Source of the DNA: Acidobacteriota bacterium
GTDB taxonomy: Bacteria; Acidobacteriota; Blastocatellia; Pyrinomonadales; Pyrinomonadaceae
Assembly: GCA_019639135.1 (NCBI GenBank)
Contig: JAHBSL010000002.1
Span: 186,001-250,000, forward strand
Length of the DNA stretch: 64,000 nt
Direction: 5' to 3'
Each line of letters begins with the position of its first letter. The first letter of the stretch is position 1. Below, piece after piece: positions 56,721 through 64,000 of this stretch. The notes beneath the pieces are model-generated. The model saw only the letters and a program-made list of their open reading frames with translations. It was not told the DNA's origin and ran no database searches. The translations under genes were made by a program, and so were the position numbers.

Positions 56721-57513
56721 ACTTTTCTGCGGGGATCATTTCGGCCTCGGTCTCGCGTTCAAGTTCGAGCCGGATCTCTTCCGCGGCCTGTGCTTCCTGA
56801 AGTGCAATCGGGAGTTCGGACGAGCGTGCGGAGAGCCGCTTCATCGCGAGTTCAGTGCCGGCAAGGCTGCCGCCGCGAAGTGCCGCGGCCTCGATCATCT
56901 GGAGCCGAGCTTCGGCCTCGCCGAGCATTCCCTGGGCTTCCGCATTTATTTTCTCTAACTTTTCGGCGTCCTTCCTGATCGAGTCGAGAAACTCGGCCTT
57001 ACGTTCGGTCTTGAGCTGGCGAAGTTTATTCTCTCGCCGCTTTGTTTCGTTGAGCTTTTTACGTGTCGCCCTGATGACCCGGGTTGCGGTGAGCCGCGAG
57101 GCGAGCGTTTCGCGATAGGCATCGGCAAGAAGCGGGTCGTTGCGCTCCATTTCTTTGAGTGCACGCTTCTCCTGCGGCTTAAGCTCATGCCGGAACCAAT
57201 CGACCTCGCCGGCCTTGATGCCGTCAATGGCCATCAGTTCCCTCACCTCATTTCGCCAGCGTGAATACTTGTAAGCAAAGATGGCCGAGAGTATTGCCCC
57301 TTTAAGGAAACCGATCGCCGTGATCAGGAATCCAAAGAAAAGTATCGTAGCCGCGACCGGCGGCGACGAGGCGAAAAACACGAACAGGATCGCCGAAACG
57401 ATGATCGGCAGCAGCGTCAAGACGACCGGCGACGCAATGGCCGCGAGCCGCAAATTCCGGCCGCGGGCAAGCTCGCGGGCGTCAACATCGTATTTTACCG
57501 GCAGGTCGCTCAT
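56719..57513 (-). CDS. Membrane protein with long coiled coil
   Basis: A 264-residue protein with two transmembrane helices (about residues 25-48 and 55-78) and a long charged coiled coil after that (about residues 125-250), rich in Lys, Arg, Glu and Ala. No enzyme motif is visible. The stop codon overlaps the T-run of the 6S RNA on the other strand. The role is unknown; an envelope scaffold is possible. Confidence 0.65.
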   Translation of the reverse strand: MSDLPVKYDVDARELARGRNLRLAAIASPVVLTLLPIIVSAILFVFFASSPPVAATILFFGFLITAIGFLKGAILSAIFAYKYSRWRNEVRELMAIDGIKAGEVDWFRHELKPQEKRALKEMERNDPLLADAYRETLASRLTATRVIRATRKKLNETKRRENKLRQLKTERKAEFLDSIRKDAEKLEKINAEAQGMLGEAEARLQMIEAAALRGGSLAGTELAMKRLSARSSELPIALQEAQAAEEIRLELERETEAEMIPAEK

Positions 57514-57567
57514 TCCCGATTTACTTTACAAACAGTATCATTCTAATTCAAACTAGGTCCTGAAACG

Positions 57568-58557
57568 ATGAGCAACGAACGAAAACCTTTCAGATCGAGT
57601 AGGTTGGCACTGGCGAAGGCGGCGGCACATTCGCTTGTTTGTGTGCTGTTCACGTTGCTCCTCGTTACGGCGACCCAGGGACAGGACCAGCCGGACACCC
57701 AGGCTCGAACGGTTTCTATCCCGATCTCCATTTACACCCAACAGGAACTCCGCACGGGTCAGCAGCAGGAACTGGTCGAGGTCGATCAGCTACTGGTTCG
57801 CGAGAATGGGATCGAGCAGACGATCCTCTCTATCCGGAGCATCGACGATGCCCCGCTCGCACTCGCCGTTCTGATCCAGGACGACCTGACCTCCGAATTC
57901 AACCTCCAGCTAAAGGACATCGCGAACTTCATTCGTGGACTTCCGAAAGGCTCACGGGTGATGGTCGGATATCTTCGGGCGGGCGTCCTTCAGGTTCGGC
58001 AGCGTTTCACGACCGACCTTGAAAAAGCGGCACGTTCGCTTCGGATAGTCGCCTCAAGCTCAACCGTTTCGCCGCGGAATCCTTATGACGGTGTGCTCGA
58101 TGCCTTGAATCGTTTCGATTCGCTTCCAGCCGGACGCCGGGCTATCTTTATGGTCTCGGACGGGGTCGATGCTTCGCAGGGTTTTTTCGGCGCGACGCCG
58201 AGCCAGAGCGTTGATCTGGACCGAGCCATTTTTAACGCCCAGCGAAAAAGCGTCTCGGTGTTTTCGATATATTCGCCGACGGTTCTGACCGACAACCGGA
58301 ACACTGCGTTGGCATTGTTCGGACAAGGTTCGCTAGAGCGGCTTGCAAAGGAAACGGGCGGCCGGGCGTTCTTCCAGGGCCAGATCGCTCCGATCAGCTA
58401 CGACCCATTCTTTCGCGAACTCAAACTGCTGCTCGACCGGCAGTTTCTGCTGACCTATCTTTCGACCAGCACAAAGAAGGGTTTCTATCGCCTGGACGTC
58501 CTAAGCACAAATCCCGACGTGCGGATCGTCCACCCAAAAGGCTACGTTTACCGCTGA
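57568..58557 (+). CDS. Exported VWFA-related domain protein
   Basis: A 329-residue protein with a signal segment at about residues 12-33, an N-terminal beta domain (ENGIEQTILSIRSIDDAPLALAVLIQDD) and a VWA-like domain (GRRAIFMVSDGVDAS at about residues 190-204, SVFSIYSP later). The metal-binding DxSxS start is replaced by DDLTSE, so a full MIDAS site is doubtful. The final YRLDVLSTNPDVRI segment is the usual end of Acidobacteria-type VWFA-related proteins. A decayed copy of such an end lies at 47963-48237. Confidence 0.8.
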   Translation: MSNERKPFRSSRLALAKAAAHSLVCVLFTLLLVTATQGQDQPDTQARTVSIPISIYTQQELRTGQQQELVEVDQLLVRENGIEQTILSIRSIDDAPLALAVLIQDDLTSEFNLQLKDIANFIRGLPKGSRVMVGYLRAGVLQVRQRFTTDLEKAARSLRIVASSSTVSPRNPYDGVLDALNRFDSLPAGRRAIFMVSDGVDASQGFFGATPSQSVDLDRAIFNAQRKSVSVFSIYSPTVLTDNRNTALALFGQGSLERLAKETGGRAFFQGQIAPISYDPFFRELKLLLDRQFLLTYLSTSTKKGFYRLDVLSTNPDVRIVHPKGYVYR

Positions 58558-58558
58558 T

Positions 58559-59008
58559 CTATTTCACTGCCCGCTTGCAGATGGGGCAAACCGGGACATC
58601 CTCTTTCAAAAGCAAACCTATCCAAAAAAAGAAAAGCGTGAAGATAAGCAGGGTGCCGAAGACGATCCAGCCCGCGGTCGAGATGCGCCTTTCGATGACG
58701 GGAAGGAAATGCGTCCCGCAAAACGGGCAGCGATAGTTGCCGGAAAGGTCTTTGGGCCCCGTGTAGGCGAGTGCACCGGCTTGGGGAGCTAAGGGAGTTT
58801 CAAGCAGCGGCGTGGTCTGCGGCCGGGCACCGAGGTTGATCGTCTTCCCTTCTGCCTGCGTTTGAAACTCATCGGTCTTCCAGGCATAGGGCCGCGGCGG
58901 AGCCTGGTCGTAATCGACCTGCTGCCTGACGGCCATCCTTGCTCCGCAAAACCTGCAGAACTGGCTTTCATCGGCATTTGTCTTGCCGCAATTTTGACAC
59001 TGGATCAC
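58559..59008 (-). CDS. Zinc-ribbon protein with LITAF-like C-terminal domain
   Basis: A 149-residue protein. The N-terminal zinc ribbon is CQNCGK then CRFCGA. The C-terminal 60 residues hold CPFCG, then a continuous hydrophobic helix pair, then CPICK, the arrangement of LITAF/CHPF domains in which two Cys pairs flank a membrane-inserted hairpin and share one zinc. The middle is low complexity. It is convergent with the VWFA-related gene, one base apart. No function is known. Confidence 0.7.
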   Translation of the reverse strand: MIQCQNCGKTNADESQFCRFCGARMAVRQQVDYDQAPPRPYAWKTDEFQTQAEGKTINLGARPQTTPLLETPLAPQAGALAYTGPKDLSGNYRCPFCGTHFLPVIERRISTAGWIVFGTLLIFTLFFFWIGLLLKEDVPVCPICKRAVK

Positions 59009-59052
59009 AACCTTTAGCTACGCGGAAACGCTGACCGAGGTTCCGCTACATT

Positions 59053-60021
59053 TCAAAAGCGTATTCGTTCTCCGCTTCGGATGGAAGTATATACCGATTC
59101 GACCAATTCGACCGACCGGAAACCGTCTTCGGCGGTCACCAGCGGTTCGCTGCCCGCGAGGATCGAATCGATGAACGCACGGTCCTCCTGAACATAACCC
59201 CAACGCTCCTCTTTTTCCGTCATATGAAATGAGAGCGTTTCAAAGTTTGCGTCCATTCCGCAGGAATCGAGCAAGCGTTCCATTTCTTCCGTCATGATAG
59301 TTCGGTGATGACAAAAGACCTCGATCCTCTCAAAGGGAAAATGCCAACTCGCGTCCGAGGAAGATGCGAAGGTGCAGTGAAAGCCGCTCTTGAACTTGAA
59401 GATGATCGAAAATTCGTCGAGTTCGGGATATTCGTGCTGCGACCCGTAGGCGACAAGCTCTTCGATCTCACCGAACTGGAACCGCATCATATCGAAGAGG
59501 TGTATGGTCGTCTCGTAAAGAAAGCCGCCGGTCACATTCACGTCGCCGGTCCAAACGGGATTCTTCAGTTCGCCGCGGTTCATCTTTATGTGGGCCGAGT
59601 GAGCCGTGTCGTTACCGAGCAGATCCTTCAGCGTCGCATAGACCGGTGCAAAGCGGCGGTTGTGCCCGACCTGGAACACACCTTTGCCGCCGTTGGCTGC
59701 ATCGCGTAATTCTGCCGCGTCTTCAATGCCGATCGCGAACGGCTTTTCGCAAAACACATGCTTCCCTTCGGCGATGGCGTGAAGCGCGATCTCTTTATGC
59801 GTCTTGTTCGGCGAGCAAACGAGAACGGCGTCGCAGTTCGCCATCAGTTCGTCGCGCGACGAGCAGACCTTGCCGCCGATGCTCTTTGCGGTACGCTCCG
59901 CCCGCTCTGGGACGATATCGAACAACGCCGAGACCTCAGCCCGCTCATCGCGGGTATAAATACGCCCGTGAACATTACCGATATAACCGGTTCCGACTAT
60001 GCCAATGCGAACTTTATCCAT
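59053..60021 (-). CDS. Gfo/Idh/MocA family oxidoreductase
   Basis: A 322-residue NAD(P)-dependent sugar or inositol dehydrogenase-type protein. It has a Rossmann fold at the start (RIGIVGTGYIGNVHGR), the family EKP motif in HVFCEKPFAIG, and the C-terminal substrate domain from about residue 125 (GVFQVGHNRRFAPVY with the catalytic-region His). The frame extends 29 codons upstream into the inverted repeat and is not used. It follows a sugar phosphate isomerase-like gene on the same strand; together they suggest breakdown of a sugar or polyol. Confidence 0.85.
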   Translation of the reverse strand: MDKVRIGIVGTGYIGNVHGRIYTRDERAEVSALFDIVPERAERTAKSIGGKVCSSRDELMANCDAVLVCSPNKTHKEIALHAIAEGKHVFCEKPFAIGIEDAAELRDAANGGKGVFQVGHNRRFAPVYATLKDLLGNDTAHSAHIKMNRGELKNPVWTGDVNVTGGFLYETTIHLFDMMRFQFGEIEELVAYGSQHEYPELDEFSIIFKFKSGFHCTFASSSDASWHFPFERIEVFCHHRTIMTEEMERLLDSCGMDANFETLSFHMTEKEERWGYVQEDRAFIDSILAGSEPLVTAEDGFRSVELVESVYTSIRSGERIRF

Positions 60022-60033
60022 TGATCTCGCTTT

Positions 60034-60096
60034 GAGTGCGCGATTTATCGCGTATCTGTTTCGTATTATCAGGTTTACGCGATAAATCGCGCACTC
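60034..60096. repeat. REP-like inverted pair within the sugar operon
   Basis: Two perfect 21-base arms (60034-60054 and 60076-60096) in inverse orientation with a 21-base spacer. Each arm itself contains the near-palindrome CGCGATTTATCGCG. The outer flanks also pair partly (TTTGAG / CTCTGA). It fills nearly the whole gap between two co-directional genes. Confidence 0.9.
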
Positions 60097-60101
60097 TGAA
60101 C

Positions 60102-60950
60102 TTACCAACTTCCGCCGGCGGCGTACTTTCCGAGTCCGAGAGCCTTTTCGGCCGCTTCTTTCGCTTCTTTGGCGACGACGAACGGGTCACGCTCCCAATA
60201 TTCCGGCCGAAAGATCTCAACGCTCGCCGGGCCTTCGTAGCCGATCTTGTCGAGCGTCTCTTTCATCTTTGCGATCGGCAGAACGCCTTCGCCCGGATAG
60301 AGCCGCTTCGAATCGTTAAGCTGATCTTTTGGCAGGTCTTCGGCTCCATTGATGTGAAAGATGAAAAGCTTCTGCGGGTCGAGGTTCTCGAGTGCCTCCC
60401 ACGAGGAACTGCCCGCGTAAAAATGATAGGTGTCGATCACATTACCAACGCTTTCGCGGCCAACGAGGTCAACGATCTTGCTGCCGAGGTCGAGCGTCGT
60501 CACCGAATTCCCTGCCTCGCCGAGAAATTCGAAACCGAGCTTGATGCCGTGCGGTTCGGCAATGTCCGCGAGTTCATTAAGCACGCGGACGGATTCCTCG
60601 ATGGTCTCTTCGTCGGTCTTCGGCCCTTGCCGCAAAGCTCCCGGAACAGAAAGCACGTACGGGCAGCCGATCGCTGCCGAAATGGCCGAAAGCTTTTCGC
60701 ATTCTTCCTTGATCGCGGCGTAGTCTTCGTCCGAACGCCACGTGATATGCTCGAGCGTGTTGATCGAGAGCACTCCGACGCCGGTCTCTTCCAAAAGCTG
60801 CTTCAGGTCCTCGACCGTGTGCCCGTCAAGATAGTCGTAAAGCTTATTCGAACGGAGTTCCACCAGTTCAAATCCCGCCGCCGCGGCCGAGCGGATATCC
60901 GTCTCGAGGTCCGCCGTCATCGTGGTCGCGCCATTCAATGCAAGTTTCAT
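60102..60950 (-). CDS. Sugar phosphate isomerase/epimerase (TIM barrel)
   Basis: A 282-residue xylose isomerase-like TIM barrel (AP endonuclease 2 superfamily). Metal-binding candidates are Glu in LGFEFLGEAGNS, Asp/His in VIDTYHFY, His in LFIFHINGAED and Glu in ASVEIFRPEYWERDP, an IolE/IolI-like layout. Such enzymes isomerise or dehydrate keto-inositol and sugar derivatives. It is the first gene of a probable two-gene operon with the Gfo/Idh/MocA oxidoreductase; the 80-base gap holds the REP-like pair. Confidence 0.85.
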   Translation of the reverse strand: MKLALNGATTMTADLETDIRSAAAAGFELVELRSNKLYDYLDGHTVEDLKQLLEETGVGVLSINTLEHITWRSDEDYAAIKEECEKLSAISAAIGCPYVLSVPGALRQGPKTDEETIEESVRVLNELADIAEPHGIKLGFEFLGEAGNSVTTLDLGSKIVDLVGRESVGNVIDTYHFYAGSSSWEALENLDPQKLFIFHINGAEDLPKDQLNDSKRLYPGEGVLPIAKMKETLDKIGYEGPASVEIFRPEYWERDPFVVAKEAKEAAEKALGLGKYAAGGSW

Positions 60951-61016
60951 ATATTCCTAAATTCTTGTGGATCAAAGTTGTTACAAATAGAGTCGGATTA
61001 ATCTTAACGGACATGT

Positions 61017-62324
61017 CTATTCTTGGAGAAATCGAGCGATCGCGAACCGTTTCCCGTTATTTATTATGTCTGGGGTATCGGTTGATCCGGCCACAACTAT
61101 CTTACCGTCAGGTTGTACCAAAACTGATGTCGGTATCGCGCTTAAGCCGTCGTAAAATGCAGTCAAACCAGTATCCTCAATAACACCGGTTGATGAATAC
61201 CTAACAACGGCGAAATGCGATGGATCGTTTCCTGAAGGCCTGAAGTCGCCAACGACAACCAACTTGCCATCCGATAAAGCTACGACCGCCGCCGCAGATT
61301 CGATGCTCCCCGTTGTCCCCAAATTCGTGCGAACAATGCCGTGTTGACCAAACCCGACGTCTCCGCGTCCCCTTTTAGTTAACCGCAATAACAGAAAGTC
61401 AAAGTCGGTCGGGCTTTCGCCAACCCTGCCGACCAAGAGCAGCTTACCGTCAGATTGGAGAAATGTGCCCTGGATACCAATGCCTGTACCCGTCGGAAAA
61501 ACTACCCTTACAACCCCCTGTAACCCAAATGTTCTATCAAGGTTGCCAGACTCATCTACCCGCAATGCCCAAGCTATATTGCCGCCGGATGGTGTCCCGC
61601 GGTCGTTCGCCATACCTGCTAAGACGATCTTCCCGTCGGTTTGTATATGAATACCAACGATTGTAAAACTTCCTAGTCGGCTAAGATTCAGGCTCGTGAT
61701 CCCGTTCGTACCGAATGATTGATCGCGGCTTCCGTTGGCGTTTAATCGCATCAGCCGGTACGGCCCGGCCCCCGATTCTGCCATAATCACATTTATCTTT
61801 CCATCTTGCCTCAAGGCGAAACCGATGGCCCGAACATTGCTGCCAAACGAATTTACGTTCGCCGAAAAAGATTGATCTAGCGAACCATTTGCGTTATAAC
61901 GCGTAAGAAAGGCAGAATTTGAGAATCCGGCAAATTGCTCCCATAGTCTTAAATAACGGCCATCAGAAAGCTGCTTAACATCAACGAGTCGATAAAAAGA
62001 ATTGTTCAGTATCTGTAAGGTTTTTCCGTTTGTCCCGAAGTTCACGTCCAGTTCGCCAGACGAGGTCAGGCCGCAGAACGCGATGCCGGCAGCCTGTGGT
62101 AACGGCAGCGGATATACATGCTCACCACCAATGATCAGCCTTTGTGACGGTTGCTGAAATAAATATCGGGCGAAGGAGCCACGACTCTCATTCGTCTCGA
62201 AATCGACCGTAACTAGGCCGTCACCATCGAAGGAAGGGTCCAGAACAATTGCACCGTTGACGTTAACAGCCAATAGAACCGATAGAAATGACGTCAAGAT
62301 TTTAAATGATAGGGAGCTTTTCAT
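61017..62324 (-). CDS. Exported Delta-60-repeat protein
   Basis: A 435-residue protein with a signal peptide (residues 1-24). It is made almost wholly of repeats of about 50-60 residues, each with a (L/R)D-x-(S/N)FG-x-x-G start (LDVNFGTNGKT, RDQSFGTNGIT, LDRTFGLQGVV) and a Q-x-DGK(I/L)-(V/L)-(V/L) strand (QTDGKIVLAGM, QSDGKLLLVGR, QPDGKIVVAGS). This is the Delta-60 repeat, thought to form a beta-propeller. There is no C-terminal sorting domain. The ATG at 62324 is preferred because it begins the signal peptide. Confidence 0.85.
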   Translation of the reverse strand: MKSSLSFKILTSFLSVLLAVNVNGAIVLDPSFDGDGLVTVDFETNESRGSFARYLFQQPSQRLIIGGEHVYPLPLPQAAGIAFCGLTSSGELDVNFGTNGKTLQILNNSFYRLVDVKQLSDGRYLRLWEQFAGFSNSAFLTRYNANGSLDQSFSANVNSFGSNVRAIGFALRQDGKINVIMAESGAGPYRLMRLNANGSRDQSFGTNGITSLNLSRLGSFTIVGIHIQTDGKIVLAGMANDRGTPSGGNIAWALRVDESGNLDRTFGLQGVVRVVFPTGTGIGIQGTFLQSDGKLLLVGRVGESPTDFDFLLLRLTKRGRGDVGFGQHGIVRTNLGTTGSIESAAAVVALSDGKLVVVGDFRPSGNDPSHFAVVRYSSTGVIEDTGLTAFYDGLSAIPTSVLVQPDGKIVVAGSTDTPDIINNGKRFAIARFLQE

Positions 62325-62486
62325 ATGTTTTATCGTTTCTTTGGATTCTATAGAATTATCACATTCCTTTCGCATATAACCAACACAAATCTCGTCAACA
62401 ATAAACAGAAGGCGAACGCTGGGTATTGTCAATTCATCAAAGGCTCGGTTAACCTTAACTAAGTGTTTCCTACCAAAATTGTATTT

Positions 62487-63860
62487 ATGAAAACCTACTT
62501 GGCAATCACCTGTTGTATCGTTTTATTCGTAACCGGAGCATTTTCTCAGACTTCGGATGCGGCACTTCGGCGGGCGATCGATGCCGACAATGCGGCGAAG
62601 CTTGAGGCCGGCGGAAAGCTGCCGGTGATGGCCGTTGAAGAACATCTCTCGCGTGCGGAAACCTACATGGCAAATCGGCTCTTTCCGCAGGCCCGCGAGC
62701 ACTGGGCGATCGTACTTGAGAAATACCCCGAGGCGGCCGGAACGCCGAAGGCCCTTTTCGGCACCGCCCGCTCGTATATGTGGGAACGCGAATACCTGAA
62801 GGCGGTCGAGTGGTTCGATCGTCTGCTGAAAGACCACCCGATGACCAAAGAAGGCCGCGACGGCCTCGCCTTCAAAGGGGCAAGCTACGTTCGAGCCGGA
62901 AAGAATCTCGAAGCCGCCCGAACCTACGAGCAATACACCGTGATGTTCCCGACCGGCGAGAGGATCGAATCGGCATACTTGAACATCATCGACGCCTATC
63001 GCGAGGCGGGAGAATACGCCAAAGCGGCCGAGTGGGTCGAAAAGGCGGTGCTTGAATTTCCGGGTAAGTCCACTGAGGTCAATGCCTTACAGGCTCTGGT
63101 CCGAATGGAACTCTACCGCGGACGCTGGAATGAGGCTGCCGCCGCTGCCGACCGAATGCTCGCCGTTCGCAGCTTTGCGGGCTCGATGACCTCGGCTGAC
63201 GAAGCGAGATTTTTAAAAGGATTTGCCCTTGATAAAGCAGGAAAGAGGAGCGAGGCGAACACGGTTTTCGCGTCGATAACGCAGTCTCCGACCTCTTACT
63301 TCGGCGGCCTCGCCGATGAGCGAAACACGGGGTCGCCGGTCAAAAAGACCGCTGTGGTCTCTTCGCGAATGTATTCGCAATACCCGACGCCGTTCAAGCT
63401 TCAGGTTATGCGGCACGCCGCGAAGCAACGCATCGATCCGCGTTTCATTCTGGCCATAATGAAACAGGAAAGCTCGTTCCGGCCGAACGCAAAATCGCCC
63501 GCCGGGGCTCGCGGGCTTATTCAACTCGTTTTTGATACCGCCATCAAGTATAAGGACGAGGCCGGATATCCGCGGCTTCAGCCCGATGACCTTTACGACC
63601 CGGAGACGAACATCGCGATCGGTTCGATCTACATTCGTAAGATCAAGGACGAATTCGGCGGGCTCTATGAGGCGGTCGCGGCAAGCTACAATGCCGGCGA
63701 GGACAACGCCGCTCGCTGGCTCAACCGGACCAAACCCAAAGATCCCGGGCTTTTCGCAGCGGAGGTCGGCTTTGCCGAGACCAAGAACTATGTCTTTAAG
63801 GTGATGAACAACTATCGGGTCTATCGCGAACTTTACGACGAAAAGCTCAATCGGCGATAG
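62487..63860 (+). CDS. Lytic transglycosylase with TPR region
   Basis: A 457-residue exported protein. It has a signal peptide (ends near GAFSQTS), TPR-like repeats at about residues 35-280 (ALFGTARSYMWEREYLKAVEWF and YLNIIDAYREAGEYAKAAEW), and an SLT domain from about 310 to the end. The SLT domain has the catalytic Glu in MKQESSFRPNA, then GARGLIQLV (Slt70 has GLMQL) and ASYNAGEDNAARW. It cleaves peptidoglycan to anhydro products, as in the Slt family. A strong terminator follows. The ATG at 62487 is preferred over a GTG at 62463. Confidence 0.88.
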   Translation: MKTYLAITCCIVLFVTGAFSQTSDAALRRAIDADNAAKLEAGGKLPVMAVEEHLSRAETYMANRLFPQAREHWAIVLEKYPEAAGTPKALFGTARSYMWEREYLKAVEWFDRLLKDHPMTKEGRDGLAFKGASYVRAGKNLEAARTYEQYTVMFPTGERIESAYLNIIDAYREAGEYAKAAEWVEKAVLEFPGKSTEVNALQALVRMELYRGRWNEAAAAADRMLAVRSFAGSMTSADEARFLKGFALDKAGKRSEANTVFASITQSPTSYFGGLADERNTGSPVKKTAVVSSRMYSQYPTPFKLQVMRHAAKQRIDPRFILAIMKQESSFRPNAKSPAGARGLIQLVFDTAIKYKDEAGYPRLQPDDLYDPETNIAIGSIYIRKIKDEFGGLYEAVAASYNAGEDNAARWLNRTKPKDPGLFAAEVGFAETKNYVFKVMNNYRVYRELYDEKLNRR

Positions 63861-63883
63861 TCCCGTGAAACGATCGACAATGC

Positions 63884-63919
63884 AAAATGCCCGGCCATTT
63901 GCGACCGGGCATTTTCATT
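63884..63919. terminator. Bidirectional rho-independent terminator
   Basis: An 11-bp perfect stem AAAATGCCCGG / CCGGGCATTTT with a 10-base loop and T/A runs on both sides. It lies between the transglycosylase gene and a converging gene at the window edge and can stop both. Confidence 0.85.
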
Positions 63920-63934
63920 TCGAGCAACTTCGGA

Positions 63935-64000
63935 CTATTGACAAGCCGTTTTGCGCCAGCCGATGGGCCCTTCCATACACTGGAACATCTGACCAACGCC
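63935..64000 (-). CDS. Partial gene at the window edge (C-terminal end)
   Basis: The minus strand has an open frame running in from the edge and ending in TAG at 63935. It encodes 21 residues ending IGWRKTACQ, with two Cys (FQCMEG and TACQ) 17 residues apart, possibly a disulphide pair in an exported protein. The call rests mainly on its placement just before the bidirectional terminator. The identity cannot be judged from this piece. Confidence 0.45.
   Translation of the reverse strand, partial: GVGQMFQCMEGPIGWRKTACQ

Noticed and set aside
60022-60108. Upstream extension of the oxidoreductase gene
   Set aside because: It is translated from the inverted repeat itself and overlaps the stop of the preceding gene.

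Overview
The window is a 64 kb stretch of a bacterial chromosome of roughly 50-55% GC. The gene set suggests a Gram-negative heterotroph of the Acidobacteriota, probably the Blastocatellia/Pyrinomonadales side. This is inferred from the VWFA-related exported protein, Delta-60-repeat and gingipain-like exported proteins, a BamD-like protein, zinc-ribbon membrane proteins and GTP-dependent PEP carboxykinase; no rRNA is present to prove it. There is no phage, no IS transposase, no CRISPR array and no rRNA. One tRNA (Arg-CCG) and one probable 6S RNA are visible.

Layout. 0-13.1 kb: a small basic exported protein, a B12-binding mutase subunit and a sterol-desaturase-like hydroxylase on the minus strand, then plus-strand housekeeping blocks (def-pruA-exported protein; fmt-trhO-rsmB; PASTA protein-rpe-BamD-like; TPR protein). 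13.2-13.6 kb: a 21-bp tandem repeat array between convergent genes. 13.7-28.5 kb: an M48 metalloprotease divergent from an orphan 1172-residue P-loop ATPase that resembles BrxC/PglY (DUF6079-like) proteins, a DUF2520 oxidoreductase, a Fur regulator coupled to an odd ferredoxin-like protein, an MscS channel with a cyclic-nucleotide-binding domain, an Nramp-related transporter, gamma-glutamyltransferase, and zinc-ribbon and OB-fold proteins. 28.7-38.2 kb: aconitase, a C25 peptidase, tRNA-Arg, and minus-strand operons of cyclophilins with dtd and of mltG with a HAD phosphatase. 38.2-38.9 and 45.4-46.0 kb: intergenic mosaics built from the same small set of palindromic repeat modules. 38.9-45.4 kb: pckG, an EamA transporter, a Kef antiporter fused to a UBP zinc finger, and a [2Fe-2S] protein.

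46-53.6 kb is the most accessory-looking part. It holds a large orphan exported protein, a frameshifted VWA remnant, lipoproteins, a VapBC pair and tdh. In the pheS-pheT locus, pheS carries an in-frame repeat insertion, and between pheS and pheT lie a zinc-ribbon gene, a decayed copy of the pheT 5' end, and a small-protein/retropepsin pair. PheT itself lacks the N-terminal tRNA-binding (B2) domain. 55.7-64 kb: ZapB-like and ZapA genes followed by 6S RNA, coiled-coil and zinc-ribbon membrane proteins, a VWFA-related protein, a two-gene sugar-metabolism operon with a REP-like inverted pair inside it, a Delta-60-repeat protein and a lytic transglycosylase.

The observations most worth following are the pheS-pheT locus (repeat inside a coding sequence, 5' duplication, domain loss), the helically phased 21-bp array, the orphan ATPase, and the Fur-coupled ferredoxin-like protein with a Cys-to-Glu ligand change. 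Function calls rest on motifs read by eye; no database search was run.
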